Below, in pieces: positions 16,961 to 25,637 of a stretch of 64,000 bases of DNA. The stretch covers positions 310,001 to 374,000 of the forward strand of contig NZ_JAAKZG010000003.1 of assembly GCF_011045115.1 (NCBI RefSeq). Reading direction: 5' to 3'. The notes under the pieces were generated by a model that saw only the letters and a list, made by a program, of their open reading frames with translations, did no database searches and was not told the DNA's origin. The DNA comes from Mesorhizobium zhangyense (lineage in GTDB: Bacteria > Pseudomonadota > Alphaproteobacteria > Rhizobiales > Rhizobiaceae). The translations under genes were made by a program, and so were the position numbers. Within the stretch, counting starts at the first letter, position 1; the number at the start of each line of letters is the position of its first letter.

Positions 16961-17152
16961 TTACCAAAGCCCGGGATACTGCCAGGCCCAATAAAAACCC
17001 TCCTCGCGCTCGGGAAGCCGGTTCTTCTCCGCCTCCTCCTTTGAAACCACTTGGCTTTTCCGTTTTTCCACAGGACGGCATAAAGCATCGGTCCTGCCTG
17101 CCCGCAAAAGATCGGCCAAAGCGCGAAACATCACAGTGTCTGTATGTGCCAT
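16961..17152 (-). CDS. Uncharacterised 63-residue protein behind a TCTAY-N7-RTAGA site
   Basis: Starts MAHTDTVMFRALADLLRAGR and ends FYWAWQYPGLW. It is highly charged in the middle (KRKSQVVSKEEAEKNRLPEREE) with an aromatic C-terminus. CAGGAGG lies a few bases before the ATG at 17152, and the palindrome at 17196-17212 is 43 bases upstream. The longer frame that could begin at 17278 would run through that palindrome and lacks a ribosome-binding site. No family is recognised. One cysteine (Cys25) is present. Confidence 0.6.
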   Translation of the reverse strand: MAHTDTVMFRALADLLRAGRTDALCRPVEKRKSQVVSKEEAEKNRLPEREEGFYWAWQYPGLW

Positions 17153-17195
17153 CGAAGGCCTCCTGATATTCATCCAGAAGGCAAGCCTCGCTAAT

Positions 17196-17212
17196 TCTAC
17201 AAATATTGTAGA
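17196..17212. promoter_or_regulatory. TCTAY-N7-RTAGA palindrome, site 4
   Basis: TCTAC-AAATATT-GTAGA, the most symmetric of the four sites: the centre AAATATT adds further self-complementarity. It is 43 bases before the start of the 63-residue protein encoded on the minus strand. Confidence 0.6.
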
Positions 17213-17285
17213 GTTAAAAAATTTCAAGTTTGGCCGAAATGGCGCAAAAATTCTGCGGCTGGATGAGAGCCCATTCATCCAGCCG

Positions 17286-17963
17286 CTATTTGCCGGACTT
17301 CAGTTTCCTCACGTCGATGGTGCGCCTGTCGGCCCAAACCGTGATCTCGAAATGGTCGGCCTGCACGACGTCTTCGATCTTTGACGGCCTGTAGGCAGCA
17401 ACGCAGATACCGCCACGCAATCTGACCGAGTCATAGAGAATGCCGTCATTCCTCGATGCCCTTACGCCCTCTCCATAAGGCTGGGATTCGGCATAGCTGT
17501 CGGGCGCATAAAGCGCTGGCAACGATGCTTGCAGCCCTCTTATGTCGACATATTCGCCTTCCAGCCGGGCCGTGTAGGCGCGGTATTTCCGCTTCAGTTC
17601 CGTTAGTCCCCGCGCGACCGCCTCGCGGCGCAGATGGTGGCCGACCTCAGTGGCGGCTGTGGTCAGGTCGGCCGCCGCATACCATGCGCCCAACTCGGCT
17701 CCATTGAACCTCGCGCCGGTGGGCGGGACATGCAGGAAAGCCGCCATGACGATGCTGGCGTTGGGCCGGCCATAGACCCACTCGCTTTGCGACAGGCGGT
17801 CTATACGATCGGCCACCAGCCGATCATTCGTCCAGCCGACGAGGTCCATGACCGCCGTCAGGTCGGCCGCCGTTGCCACGGTGTCGAACAGGCCGATGGG
17901 CGGGAATTGCGAGGGGATGAGGCGATGCGCCGGCCGCGGCGCGGGCGAAAGCGTCTCCGTCAC
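17286..17963 (-). CDS. RES-domain toxin
   Basis: 225-residue toxin of the RES family, whose studied members degrade or phosphorolyse NAD+ (Res, MbcT). The RES segment starts near PAHRLIPSQFPPIG and contains RFNGAELGAWYAAADLTTAATEV and the late S/N-containing ASRNDGILYDSVR stretch of the active site. The start ATG overlaps the antitoxin stop by four bases (ATGA), so expression depends on the antitoxin gene before it. This antitoxin-first order is standard for the family. Confidence 0.9.
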   Translation of the reverse strand: MTETLSPAPRPAHRLIPSQFPPIGLFDTVATAADLTAVMDLVGWTNDRLVADRIDRLSQSEWVYGRPNASIVMAAFLHVPPTGARFNGAELGAWYAAADLTTAATEVGHHLRREAVARGLTELKRKYRAYTARLEGEYVDIRGLQASLPALYAPDSYAESQPYGEGVRASRNDGILYDSVRLRGGICVAAYRPSKIEDVVQADHFEITVWADRRTIDVRKLKSGK

Positions 17964-18505
17964 CGGAAAACGACATCCGTTTCTTCATAGGGCTGGAAGG
18001 CCGCATCGACCGCGTTCGGTTCCATATAGATGCCGCCGCGCGCGCCATCGAGAAAACGGCGAACCGTCAGAAGCGCATCCTGCGAGCCGCTGGTGACCAG
18101 CGCCAGCGGCGGCCGCCCATTGAAGATGGTTCCGTCATGCGGCCCGCGCAGCCACGCCACCCCTTCCCTGTCGCCGCCATAGAGAATGCCGAGCGCCTGA
18201 TGAATGCCGAGCACGGCCGATATGCGCGTCAGCGTATCCACATCCAGCGTGAACTCGCGATGCTCGCGGGCAAGCTTCGTCCAGTTCTGATAGGTCGAGC
18301 GCGATGGATAGCCGAGGATCAGCCGGCGCTCCTCCTCGTTGAGGCCCCACAGATCGGCGATCGAGACGAAGGTGCGCAAGGCCGGCGCGCTGAGCCGACG
18401 CCTGTTGGCCGGCGCAAAGCGCGCGCTATCGAGCCGCTGCGGCTCCGGTGCGAGGATTTGTGCATGTTTGCGAAGAGCCTGGCTCACGATCGCCTCCTTG
18501 TCCAT
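17960..18505 (-). CDS. Xre/MbcA/ParS-type antitoxin
   Basis: 181-residue antitoxin of the RES module. The N-terminal half carries a helix-turn-helix-like segment (TFVSIADLWGLNEEERRLIL, then SRSTYQNWTK). The C-terminal half contains the DUF2384/MbcA-ParS toxin-binding region (LTRISAVLGIHQALGILYG, then WLRGPHDGTIFNGRPPLAL). I selected the ATG at 18505; no ribosome-binding sequence is visible before it and a palindrome begins within four bases. The message may be leaderless and the operator may sit on the promoter. Confidence 0.88.
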   Translation of the reverse strand: MDKEAIVSQALRKHAQILAPEPQRLDSARFAPANRRRLSAPALRTFVSIADLWGLNEEERRLILGYPSRSTYQNWTKLAREHREFTLDVDTLTRISAVLGIHQALGILYGGDREGVAWLRGPHDGTIFNGRPPLALVTSGSQDALLTVRRFLDGARGGIYMEPNAVDAAFQPYEETDVVFR

Positions 18506-18508
18506 GAA

Positions 18509-18530
18509 TGGATATAGTCCATATCTGGAC
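18509..18530. promoter_or_regulatory. Overlapping palindromes at the toxin-antitoxin promoter
   Basis: Two nested inverted repeats, TGGA-TATAG-TCCA (18509-18521) and GTCCA-TATC-TGGAC (18517-18530), directly abut the antitoxin start. This is the expected place for autorepression by the Xre-type antitoxin or the toxin-antitoxin complex. Confidence 0.6.
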
Positions 18531-18684
18531 AAAAGACAATATCAGCCGGCCTTCCCTGCAGGATAACGGATTTATGTCATGACGCGTTGCAGCATTAGAT
18601 GTTGCATTGCACAATTTGCAATGCTGCCATGCACTATTGTGGGTTGCGAAAAGGGGGAAATAAACCGATTTTATACGAGTGATT

Positions 18685-18806
18685 TCGGCGGCGCCTACCT
18701 CCTCCCAGGCAATGCCGAATACGGTCGACCTTCACCTCCTCCCGATCGTCGACCGAACCATAGAACACCCGCCGAACCTCCTCCCTCGGCGGGTGTTTTC
18801 TTTTTT
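18685..18806 (+). ncRNA. Cuckoo-type (CcsR/alpha-r14-like) small RNA
   Basis: Three consecutive hairpins each present CCTCCTCCC, a perfect anti-Shine-Dalgarno sequence, in the loop: 18698-18706 (stem GCCT/AGGC), 18735-18743 (stem CGGTCGAC/GTCGACCG), and 18777-18785. The third hairpin has a 12-bp perfect stem (AACACCCGCCGA/TCGGCGGGTGTT) followed by TTCTTTTTT, an intrinsic terminator. This architecture matches the alphaproteobacterial 'cuckoo' RNAs. A TTATAC at 18671-18676 could be the -10 box; the 5' end is estimated. No protein gene is present in 18533-19106. Confidence 0.85.
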
Positions 18807-18880
18807 GGATGATCCTCACAGCAGCCTACGCGGCCTCAGCGACATACTCAGCGCTGACGACTTGCGATAAACGCACCGCC

Positions 18881-19075
18881 TTCGTCATTCCGGGCGACCG
18901 GAGCGAAGCGGAGGAAAGACCCGGAACCCATGGTCTGAAAAACATAGAGCACGGCCCGGTTCTCACCCTGGCGTGATCGCTTCGCATTGGCGCGGCTCAC
19001 CACGCTTCCGTCACCGGCCGTGCTGCTCAATAGATTCGGCTCGCAGTCGCTTCGCTCCCTTGGCCGGGATGACGA
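18881..19075. repeat. 195-bp intergenic repeat with GTCATTCCGGG termini
   Basis: The ends TTCGTCATTCCGGGC and GCCGGGATGACGA are inverted. Further in, GGAGCGAAGCG (18900-18910) mirrors CGCTTCGCTCC (19049-19059). Repeats with these ends are common between genes in many alphaproteobacteria. It carries no coding signal and lies between the sRNA and the aldehyde dehydrogenase stop codon. Confidence 0.65.
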
Positions 19076-19106
19076 TGGAAACTCTTCACCGCCGCGCGGA
19101 TAAACC

Positions 19107-20534
19107 TCAGCTCCCGTACCCCACAATCCCCTTGATCTCCAGGAAATCGTGGATGGCCCAGTCGGCATATTCGCGGCCGTTGCCGGACTGCTTGTAGCCG
19201 CCGAAGGGGGCGTGCGTGTCCCAGGCCGGATAGTTGAGATAGACCGAGCCGGCGCGCATTTTTCCCGCGACGCGGCGGGCGCGTTCGAGGTTTTCCGACT
19301 GGATATAGGCGGCAAGGCCATAGACCGTGTCGTTGGCGATGCGCACGGCCTCATCCTCGTCCTCATAGGAGATGACGGAGAGAACCGGCCCAAAAATTTC
19401 CTCGCGCGCGATCGTCATGTCGGGCGTGACATGGCCGAAGACCGTCGGGCGAATGTAATAACCGCGATTGAGCCCTTCCGGCCGGCCGGGCCCGCCGGTG
19501 ACCAGCGTGGCACCCTCGGAAATGCCGGTTTCGATCAGCCGCTGGATCTTGTCGTACTGAAGCTGGCTGACGACCGGTCCGAGTTGCGTATCCTCGGAGG
19601 TCGGATTGCCGACCCGGTGCGCTTCCGCGGCTTCCTTGGCCACCGCCAGCGCCTCGTCATGGCGATCGACCGGCACCAGCATGCGCGTCGGCGCATCGCA
19701 GGACTGACCGCTATTGCCGAAGCAACCATTGACGCCTTCGCGCACGGCATGGGCGAAATCGGCGTCCGGCAGGATGATGTTGGCGCTCTTGCCGCCGAGC
19801 TCCTGCGCCACGCGCTTGACCGTGTCGGCCGCAGCCTTCGCAACGATGATGCCGGCGCGTGTCGAGCCGGTGAAGGAAACCATGTCGACGTCGGGATGCT
19901 CGGCCATCACCTGTCCGACATCCGGCCCGGTGCCGTTCACGAGGTTGAACACGCCCTTCGGCACGCCGGCCTCGTCCATGATCTCGGCGAATACGATGCC
20001 GCTGATCGGCGCGATCTCGGATGGCTTGAGCACCACGGTGCAGCCCGCCGCGATTGCCGGCGCGACCTTGCAGACGATCTGGTTGAGCGGCCAGTTCCAC
20101 GGCGTGATCAGCGCGCAGACGCCGATCGGCTCCTTCACCACCATGGTCGAGCCACGCAGATGGCCGAATTCGTAGTCTTCCAGCGCCTTGATGGTCGATT
20201 CCATATGGGCCTGGCCGGCAGCCGCCTGCGCCTCGCGCGCCCAGGTGATCGGCGCGCCCATCTCCTGCGAGATCGCCTGCGCCACGTCCTCATAGCGCCT
20301 GTTGTAGACTTCGAGAATTTTGTTCAGCAGCGCCAGACGCTCTTTCTGCGTCGTTTGCGAAAAGCTGACGAAGGCTGCCCGCGCGGCGGCAACCGCCTTG
20401 TCCACATCGGCCTTCGCACCAAGGGAGATCGCCGTATAGGCCTCTTCGGTCGAGGGGTCGATCACGTCCAGCGTGGCCGGGACCACCGGCGAAACCCACT
20501 TGCCGTCGATGTAGAAATTCAGGTGATTGCTCAT
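19107..20534 (-). CDS. NAD(P)+-dependent aldehyde dehydrogenase
   Basis: 475-residue cytosolic enzyme oxidising an aldehyde to the acid. Key residues: Asn147 in TPWNWPL, general base Glu245 in QELGGKS, and nucleophile Cys279 in GNSGQSCDAP. The cofactor-loop motif FTGSTRAG is at 221-228. The start at 20534 has a GGAG upstream; an in-frame ATG 69 bases earlier gives a poor N-terminus. It lies 76 bases downstream of the acetylpolyamine amidohydrolase gene and probably shares its transcript. An aminoaldehyde from polyamine breakdown is therefore a plausible substrate, but this is inferred from context. Confidence 0.88.
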   Translation of the reverse strand: MSNHLNFYIDGKWVSPVVPATLDVIDPSTEEAYTAISLGAKADVDKAVAAARAAFVSFSQTTQKERLALLNKILEVYNRRYEDVAQAISQEMGAPITWAREAQAAAGQAHMESTIKALEDYEFGHLRGSTMVVKEPIGVCALITPWNWPLNQIVCKVAPAIAAGCTVVLKPSEIAPISGIVFAEIMDEAGVPKGVFNLVNGTGPDVGQVMAEHPDVDMVSFTGSTRAGIIVAKAAADTVKRVAQELGGKSANIILPDADFAHAVREGVNGCFGNSGQSCDAPTRMLVPVDRHDEALAVAKEAAEAHRVGNPTSEDTQLGPVVSQLQYDKIQRLIETGISEGATLVTGGPGRPEGLNRGYYIRPTVFGHVTPDMTIAREEIFGPVLSVISYEDEDEAVRIANDTVYGLAAYIQSENLERARRVAGKMRAGSVYLNYPAWDTHAPFGGYKQSGNGREYADWAIHDFLEIKGIVGYGS

Positions 20535-20609
20535 GCTCTCTGCTCCGAACTTGGGAATGGGGTTTCGCGAATGATGAGAGGCGGGCGACCGCCCGCCTCT
20601 CAAAGGATG

Positions 20610-21641
20610 TCAGGCATTGTCGAAGCCGGTTAGCACGCCAACGGCATTGATGCCGATTTCCTCGACAGCATAGCCGCCTTCCATGACGAACAGCGTCGGC
20701 AGGCCGAGCTTGGCGATGCGCTCGCCCATCCTGGGATAGTCCGAGCTCTTCAGTTTGAACTGGCTGATCGGGTCCTTCTCGAACGTATCGACGCCGAGCG
20801 ACACCACGACGACATCCGGCGCGTAAGCCGCGACCTTGGCGCAGGCGTCTTCAAGTGCTGCACTCCATTTGTCCCACGCCGTACCGGGCTGCATCGGATA
20901 GTTGTGGTTGAAGCCCTCGCCCTTGCCCGCGCCGCGCTCGTCGGCATGGCCGAGGAAGAACGGATACTCGGTCATCGGGTCGCCATGCAGGTTGATCATC
21001 AGCACGTCGTCGCGCTCGTAGAAGATTTCCTGCGTGCCGTTGCCGTGATGATAGTCGACATCGAGGATGGCAACGCGCGCCGCACCCTGGTCGCGGTACC
21101 ACTGGGCGACCACTGCGGCGTTGTTGATGAAGCAGTAGCCACCCATGAAGGCAGCACCAGCATGGTGCCCCGGCGGACGGCACAGCGCGAAAGCGGCACG
21201 TTCACCAGCCTTGACCAGTTCGGCCGCTGTCAGGCCGACATCATAGGAAGACTTGATCGCATCCCATGTGCCTTTGACGAAGGTCGCGCCGGCGTCGAAG
21301 GAATAGTAGCCGAGGAGTGCGTCGATCCGCTTCGGCGGAACATCGCCGCGCAGGCCGCGCGTCGGCCAGGTGAAGGCCATGGCAGAACCAGGAAAGCCGG
21401 CATTCTGCCATTCCGGCCAAACCGTCGGCAGGAAATCGATGTAGTCGCTGGCGTGCACGCGCTTGGCTGCGTCCAGCGAATGTTCTTTCGGCGCAAGGAT
21501 GGGCCCGAGCTTCTCGGATTCGACCCGCGCCTTGATGAATTCCGCCCGCGAAGGCTTTTCGAAACCGGGCACGATCTGGCCCGAAACCAGTTCCATCTGG
21601 CCGCCATGCCCGGCGTGGAGTGGAGAAAAAATCGTCTTCAT
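20610..21641 (-). CDS. aphA: Acetylpolyamine amidohydrolase (class II histone deacetylase fold)
   Basis: 343-residue zinc hydrolase removing acetyl groups from acetylputrescine and acetylspermidine-type substrates. It closely follows the Mycoplana ramosa enzyme from the first residues (MKTIFSPLHAGHGGQMELVS) onward. Active-site residues: His159 and His160 in RPPGHHAG, metal ligands Asp196 and His198 in LDVDYHHGNG, the Asp in SLGVDTFEKDP, and the transition-state Tyr in MEGGY. The loop with TWPTRGLRGDVPPKR corresponds to the dimer loop that restricts the pocket to polyamines. Divergent from the amidohydrolase gene at 21809. Confidence 0.9.
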   Translation of the reverse strand: MKTIFSPLHAGHGGQMELVSGQIVPGFEKPSRAEFIKARVESEKLGPILAPKEHSLDAAKRVHASDYIDFLPTVWPEWQNAGFPGSAMAFTWPTRGLRGDVPPKRIDALLGYYSFDAGATFVKGTWDAIKSSYDVGLTAAELVKAGERAAFALCRPPGHHAGAAFMGGYCFINNAAVVAQWYRDQGAARVAILDVDYHHGNGTQEIFYERDDVLMINLHGDPMTEYPFFLGHADERGAGKGEGFNHNYPMQPGTAWDKWSAALEDACAKVAAYAPDVVVVSLGVDTFEKDPISQFKLKSSDYPRMGERIAKLGLPTLFVMEGGYAVEEIGINAVGVLTGFDNA

Positions 21642-21808
21642 TTTATCGTTCGGCTCACTCTTGCTGCTCCCCGGAATATTTACCGACTGCTTTGTGACAG
21701 AGAGTTTTCATGCCGCCAAGAGGCAATAGCGAATTGCTGCAAGACAACACCGAGACGGCTTGCCAGATGCCAATACTCTGCTAGCCTGAGCAAAACTGGG
21801 TGAACAGA

Positions 21809-23476
21809 ATGCCGCAAAAGGCCGATCTTATCGTTGTGAATGCAAGTATTCTCACGATGGATCCAGATACCCCCCGCGCCGCAGCGATTGCCATCGAAGG
21901 CGGCGAAATCATTGCGATCGCAGATCGCGATACGATTCTGCAACTGAAAGGCCCGGACACCCGTATCATCGACGCGCAGGGCAATTCCGTACTGCCCGGC
22001 TTCGTCGAAGCGCACATGCATCTGTTCGCCGGCGCTGCCGAACTCGATCACCTTCAGCTGATGGGCGTCCACGGGTTTGATGCGCTTTCGCAGGCGGTGC
22101 GGTCTTATGCCGCAGAGCGGCCCAACCAGACCATCCTGCAGGCCCAGGGAGCGGACTACACCATTCTCTCAGCCGCTGAACGGGTCACCCGCCACCATCT
22201 CGATCGCATCCTGCCCGACAGGCCCTTCGTTATGGCGGCTCCCGACCATCATACGATGTGGGCCAACACCAAGGCGCTTGAGATGGCCGGCCTGCTGCAC
22301 GGCAAAAAGCTCGGGCCGGGCAACGAGATCGTCATGGGCGAAGACGGGCTTGCCGAAGGCGAATTGCGCGAGGGCGAGGCTTTCGGCCCGTTGCTTGCGC
22401 TTGCAGGAGAGGGTCGCGTGCGGCTCGGCCTCGCGACTGGCGGCGAGCCGGATCCGAAGCCTACGGCGGCAGAACAGGCATCCGACCGCGAGATCATGAA
22501 GCGCGGCCTCGAATGGTGCGCCAGGCACGGCATCACCTCGATCCAGAACATGGACGGCAATCTGCACCAACTCGAACTCCTTTCGGAGATCGAAGCCGAG
22601 GGCGGCCTGCTCTGCCGCGTGCAGATACCGTTCCACTACAAGAACTTCATGACCGTCGATGCGCTCGAAAAAGCCTCGCTGATGGCCGAGCGCTACAAGT
22701 CCGAATGGATATCTTCGGGCATGGTCAAGGTGTTCATGGACGGCGTCCTGGACAGCTGGACCGCCGTCATGGTCGAGCCTTATGCCGACCGCACGGACTG
22801 GGTGGGCGAGCCGCTGTTTACGCAGGAACAGTTCAACGCGGTTGCCACCGAGGCCGACCGCCGCGGCCTGCAGATCGCGGTGCATGCCATCGGCGACGGC
22901 GCGGTGCGCTCCGTACTAGATGGTTATGAGACCGCCCAGAAAGCCAACGGCAAACGCGACAGCCGCCACCGCATCGAGCATATCGAGGTGACCACGGAGG
23001 CGGACATTCCACGTTTCGCCGATCTCGGCGTGCTGGCGTCCATGCAGCCTCCCCACCCACCCGGTGCGATGGGCCTGCCGCTGGAGCCGACCGTCTCGCG
23101 TATCGGCAAGGAACGCTGGCCGCTCTCCTACGCATGGCGGACACTGAAGAACGCCGGCGCGCGCGTCGTCTTTGCGTCCGACTGGCCGGTGTCGCCGATT
23201 GATCCGATAGCGGGCATTCAGGCGGCGGTCGTGCGCAAACCTTGGGCAGACGGCGATCCGGACCAGAGCTTCAGCCTGCATGAGGCCATCGCCGGCTATA
23301 CGGTCGAGGGCGCCTATGCGGAATTCATGGAGAACCGCAAGGGTACACTGAAACCCGGCTATGTAGCCGATCTGGTGATCCTCTCGGGCGATCTAGAAGC
23401 TGTCGACCCGCATAATCTCCATACCATCCGCCCGGTGACTACGATCTGCGGCGGCAAGGTCACGTATCAGGCGTAA
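21809..23476 (+). CDS. YtcJ-like amidohydrolase (amidohydrolase 3 family)
   Basis: 555-residue metal-dependent hydrolase. The first metal site is HMHLF (HxH at about residue 68). Later come GDGAVRSVLDGYE, HRIEHIEV and ASDWPVSPIDP, the last giving the catalytic aspartate. Substrates of this family are poorly defined; most cleave amide or cyclic amide bonds. I prefer the ATG at 21809 to the GTG at 21800 because GGGTG lies just before it. It is divergent from aphA and upstream of the Pot-type transporter, so hydrolysis of an amine conjugate is a reasonable guess. Confidence 0.85.
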   Translation: MPQKADLIVVNASILTMDPDTPRAAAIAIEGGEIIAIADRDTILQLKGPDTRIIDAQGNSVLPGFVEAHMHLFAGAAELDHLQLMGVHGFDALSQAVRSYAAERPNQTILQAQGADYTILSAAERVTRHHLDRILPDRPFVMAAPDHHTMWANTKALEMAGLLHGKKLGPGNEIVMGEDGLAEGELREGEAFGPLLALAGEGRVRLGLATGGEPDPKPTAAEQASDREIMKRGLEWCARHGITSIQNMDGNLHQLELLSEIEAEGGLLCRVQIPFHYKNFMTVDALEKASLMAERYKSEWISSGMVKVFMDGVLDSWTAVMVEPYADRTDWVGEPLFTQEQFNAVATEADRRGLQIAVHAIGDGAVRSVLDGYETAQKANGKRDSRHRIEHIEVTTEADIPRFADLGVLASMQPPHPPGAMGLPLEPTVSRIGKERWPLSYAWRTLKNAGARVVFASDWPVSPIDPIAGIQAAVVRKPWADGDPDQSFSLHEAIAGYTVEGAYAEFMENRKGTLKPGYVADLVILSGDLEAVDPHNLHTIRPVTTICGGKVTYQA

Positions 23477-23509
23477 GCCTGGCACGGCGATTGCTAGACT
23501 GAATGCGAT

Positions 23510-23529
23510 AATTGAACCGTGATTCAATT
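23510..23529. promoter_or_regulatory. Candidate operator upstream of the Pot-type transporter
   Basis: AATTGAA (23510-23516) and TTCAATT (23523-23529), perfect 7-bp arms six bases apart. They sit in the 142-bp gap between the amidohydrolase stop and the ATPase start, about 90 bp before that start. No T-run follows, so an operator is more likely than a terminator. Confidence 0.5.
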
Positions 23530-23618
23530 GCCGGGTTGCCAATGTCCCGGCCGTGTGGTCACAATAAATTGGGGACGTACTCCGCCGACAAGAGCGGGGC
23601 CAACAGTGAGGCGTAATC

Positions 23619-24713
23619 GTGCCGGACAAACCGGATAGGAATGCGATTGAAGTTATTGGGGTCAGTAAAATTTTCGGAACGGGTGAGGCGCGGGTAGCCG
23701 CGCTGGACAACGTTTCGGTACCGATCCGCGAAAATGAGTTTTTCACCCTCCTCGGCCCATCCGGATGCGGCAAGACCACGCTGCTCCGGCTGATTGCCGG
23801 TTTCGATTTCCCGACCGACGGGCAAATCCTGCTTTATGGCAACGACATCGCGCCGCTGCCGCCCTTCAAGCGACCGGTCAACACCGTCTTCCAGAACTAC
23901 GCCCTGTTTCCACATATGACGGTCGCCGAGAATATCGGCTTCGGCCTCCAGATGCTGGGCAAGCCGAAAGCCGAGATCGAGGCCCGCGTCAGCCAGATGC
24001 TCAAGCTGGTCAAGATGGAGGCACTGGCCAAGCGGCGCACCAGCCAGATTTCCGGCGGCCAGCAACAGCGCGTTGCCCTGGCCCGCGCGCTGGCCCCGCA
24101 ACCCAAGGTGCTCCTGCTCGACGAGCCGCTTTCGGCGCTGGACTACAAGCTGCGCAAGGAAATGCAGATCGAGCTTAAGCGCCTTCAGAACGAAACCGGC
24201 ATTACCTTCATCTTCGTCACGCACGACCAGGAAGAAGCGCTGACCATGTCCGACCGCATCGCCGTGATGTCGGCGGGCAAGATCCTGCAGGTCGGCACGC
24301 CCTGGGACATCTACGACAAACCGGCGGAGCGTTTCGTCGCCGACTTCATCGGCGAGACCAATTTCCTTACCGCGAAGATCGACAACGTCGCCAACGGCAA
24401 GGCAAAGGCCACTCTGAAATCGGGCAAGACGATCCCCGCGACTGTCGCCGAAGGCTTTACGCCCAAGGGAGAAGCCACGATCGTCGTGCGGCCCGAGCAT
24501 GCCAAGGCGGTCAAAGGCCCGGGCGAGCTTTCGGGAACGGTGGAAAACATCGTCTATTTCGGCACCGACACGCATATCCTTGTCCGGCTCGACGATGGCG
24601 ACCTCTTTACCGTGCGCCAGCAAAACAGCCGCAGCGCATCCTGCGGTTTCGAAGAAGGCGAGCGCATCGGTGTGTCGATCTCGGACGACGCGGCCCAGGT
24701 TTTGAAAGACTGA
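23619..24713 (+). CDS. potA: Spermidine/putrescine-type ABC transporter ATPase
   Basis: 364-residue cytoplasmic ATPase. Walker A is GPSGCGKT (46-53), the signature is ISGGQQQR, Walker B is [11 protein letters not shown], and the switch histidine is in THDQEE. The C-terminal third is the TOBE regulatory region. It starts with GTG, with GTGAGG eight bases upstream. First of four contiguous genes (ATPase, two permeases, binding protein) forming a complete importer. PotA-type assignment is good; whether the ligand is putrescine, spermidine or a derivative cannot be read from sequence. Confidence 0.92.
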   Translation: MPDKPDRNAIEVIGVSKIFGTGEARVAALDNVSVPIRENEFFTLLGPSGCGKTTLLRLIAGFDFPTDGQILLYGNDIAPLPPFKRPVNTVFQNYALFPHMTVAENIGFGLQMLGKPKAEIEARVSQMLKLVKMEALAKRRTSQISGGQQQRVALARALAPQPKVLLLDEPLSALDYKLRKEMQIELKRLQNETGITFIFVTHDQEEALTMSDRIAVMSAGKILQVGTPWDIYDKPAERFVADFIGETNFLTAKIDNVANGKAKATLKSGKTIPATVAEGFTPKGEATIVVRPEHAKAVKGPGELSGTVENIVYFGTDTHILVRLDDGDLFTVRQQNSRSASCGFEEGERIGVSISDDAAQVLKD

Positions 24714-24716
24714 ACC

Positions 24717-25637
24717 ATGGCAACCGCACAAGAGACTGCCGAAAAGGCCGAAAGCGACGACATCCGAACGCGCTGGCTGTTGTCTGCTCCCGCGTTGCTG
24801 ATCATCTTCTTTGCCGCGATCGGGCCGCTGTTCATCGTGCTCGTCTATTCCTTTCTCGCGCCGGGCAATTACGGCGACGTGAAATGGCAATTTTCGACCG
24901 ATGCCTGGATGAATGTGCTGTTCGAGCGCGACATTTTTGACGACACGCTTTCATTCGCAAAGGCGAACCTGTCGATCTTCACGCGTTCGATATCGCTGTC
25001 GCTGCTGACGACGATATTGACCCTGATCTTCGGCTTTCCGACCGCCTATTTCATCGCCACCCGCCCCGAGGGACGACGCGAAATCTGGCTGTTCCTCATC
25101 ACCATTCCCTTCTGGACGAACCTTCTGATCCGCACCTTCGCGATGATGGAAGTGCTGCGAAACGAAGGCCTGATCAACTCGCTGCTGCGGTTTCTAGGCC
25201 TCACCACCGCACCAATCCAATTCATGTATACCGACTTCGCCGTGCTGGTCGGCATGACCTATGTCTATCTGCCGCTGATGGTGCTGCCGCTTTACGCCAG
25301 CATGGAAAAGATCGACTTCCGGCTCGTCGAGGCCGGCTACGATCTCTATGCGAGCCGCATGCAGGTGCTGCGCCGCATCATCGTGCCGCTGGTCAAGCCG
25401 GGCATCATCGCCGGCTCGATCCTCGTCTTCATCCCCTCGCTCGGCGCCTATGTCACGCCGCGCGTCATGGGCGGAGGCACCAATCTGATGATCGGCAACC
25501 TCATCGAACTTCAGTTCGGCCAGGGCCGTAACTGGCCGCTGGGCGCATCGCTGTCCATCACGCTCATGGCGATCGTCATGGTCACGCTGATGTTCTATGT
25601 CCGCAACGCCAGCAAGACGGGGGCCGGACATGGCTAA
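24717..25637 (+). CDS. potB: Spermidine/putrescine-type ABC permease, PotB-like
   Basis: Inner-membrane subunit, 306 residues with six hydrophobic segments, the first at about 21-45 (LLSAPALLIIFFAAIGPLFI). The large periplasmic loop after helix 1 and the ETAA-like coupling loop (LVEAGYDLYASRMQVLRRII) are PotB features. It starts three bases after the ATPase stop. Its 3' end overlaps the next permease by eight bases. Confidence 0.9.
   Translation: MATAQETAEKAESDDIRTRWLLSAPALLIIFFAAIGPLFIVLVYSFLAPGNYGDVKWQFSTDAWMNVLFERDIFDDTLSFAKANLSIFTRSISLSLLTTILTLIFGFPTAYFIATRPEGRREIWLFLITIPFWTNLLIRTFAMMEVLRNEGLINSLLRFLGLTTAPIQFMYTDFAVLVGMTYVYLPLMVLPLYASMEKIDFRLVEAGYDLYASRMQVLRRIIVPLVKPGIIAGSILVFIPSLGAYVTPRVMGGGTNLMIGNLIELQFGQGRNWPLGASLSITLMAIVMVTLMFYVRNASKTGAGHG

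Noticed and set aside
20610..21641. A true histone or protein deacetylase
   Set aside because: The sequence follows the bacterial acetylpolyamine amidohydrolase closely, including the dimer loop, and polyamine-type genes surround it.
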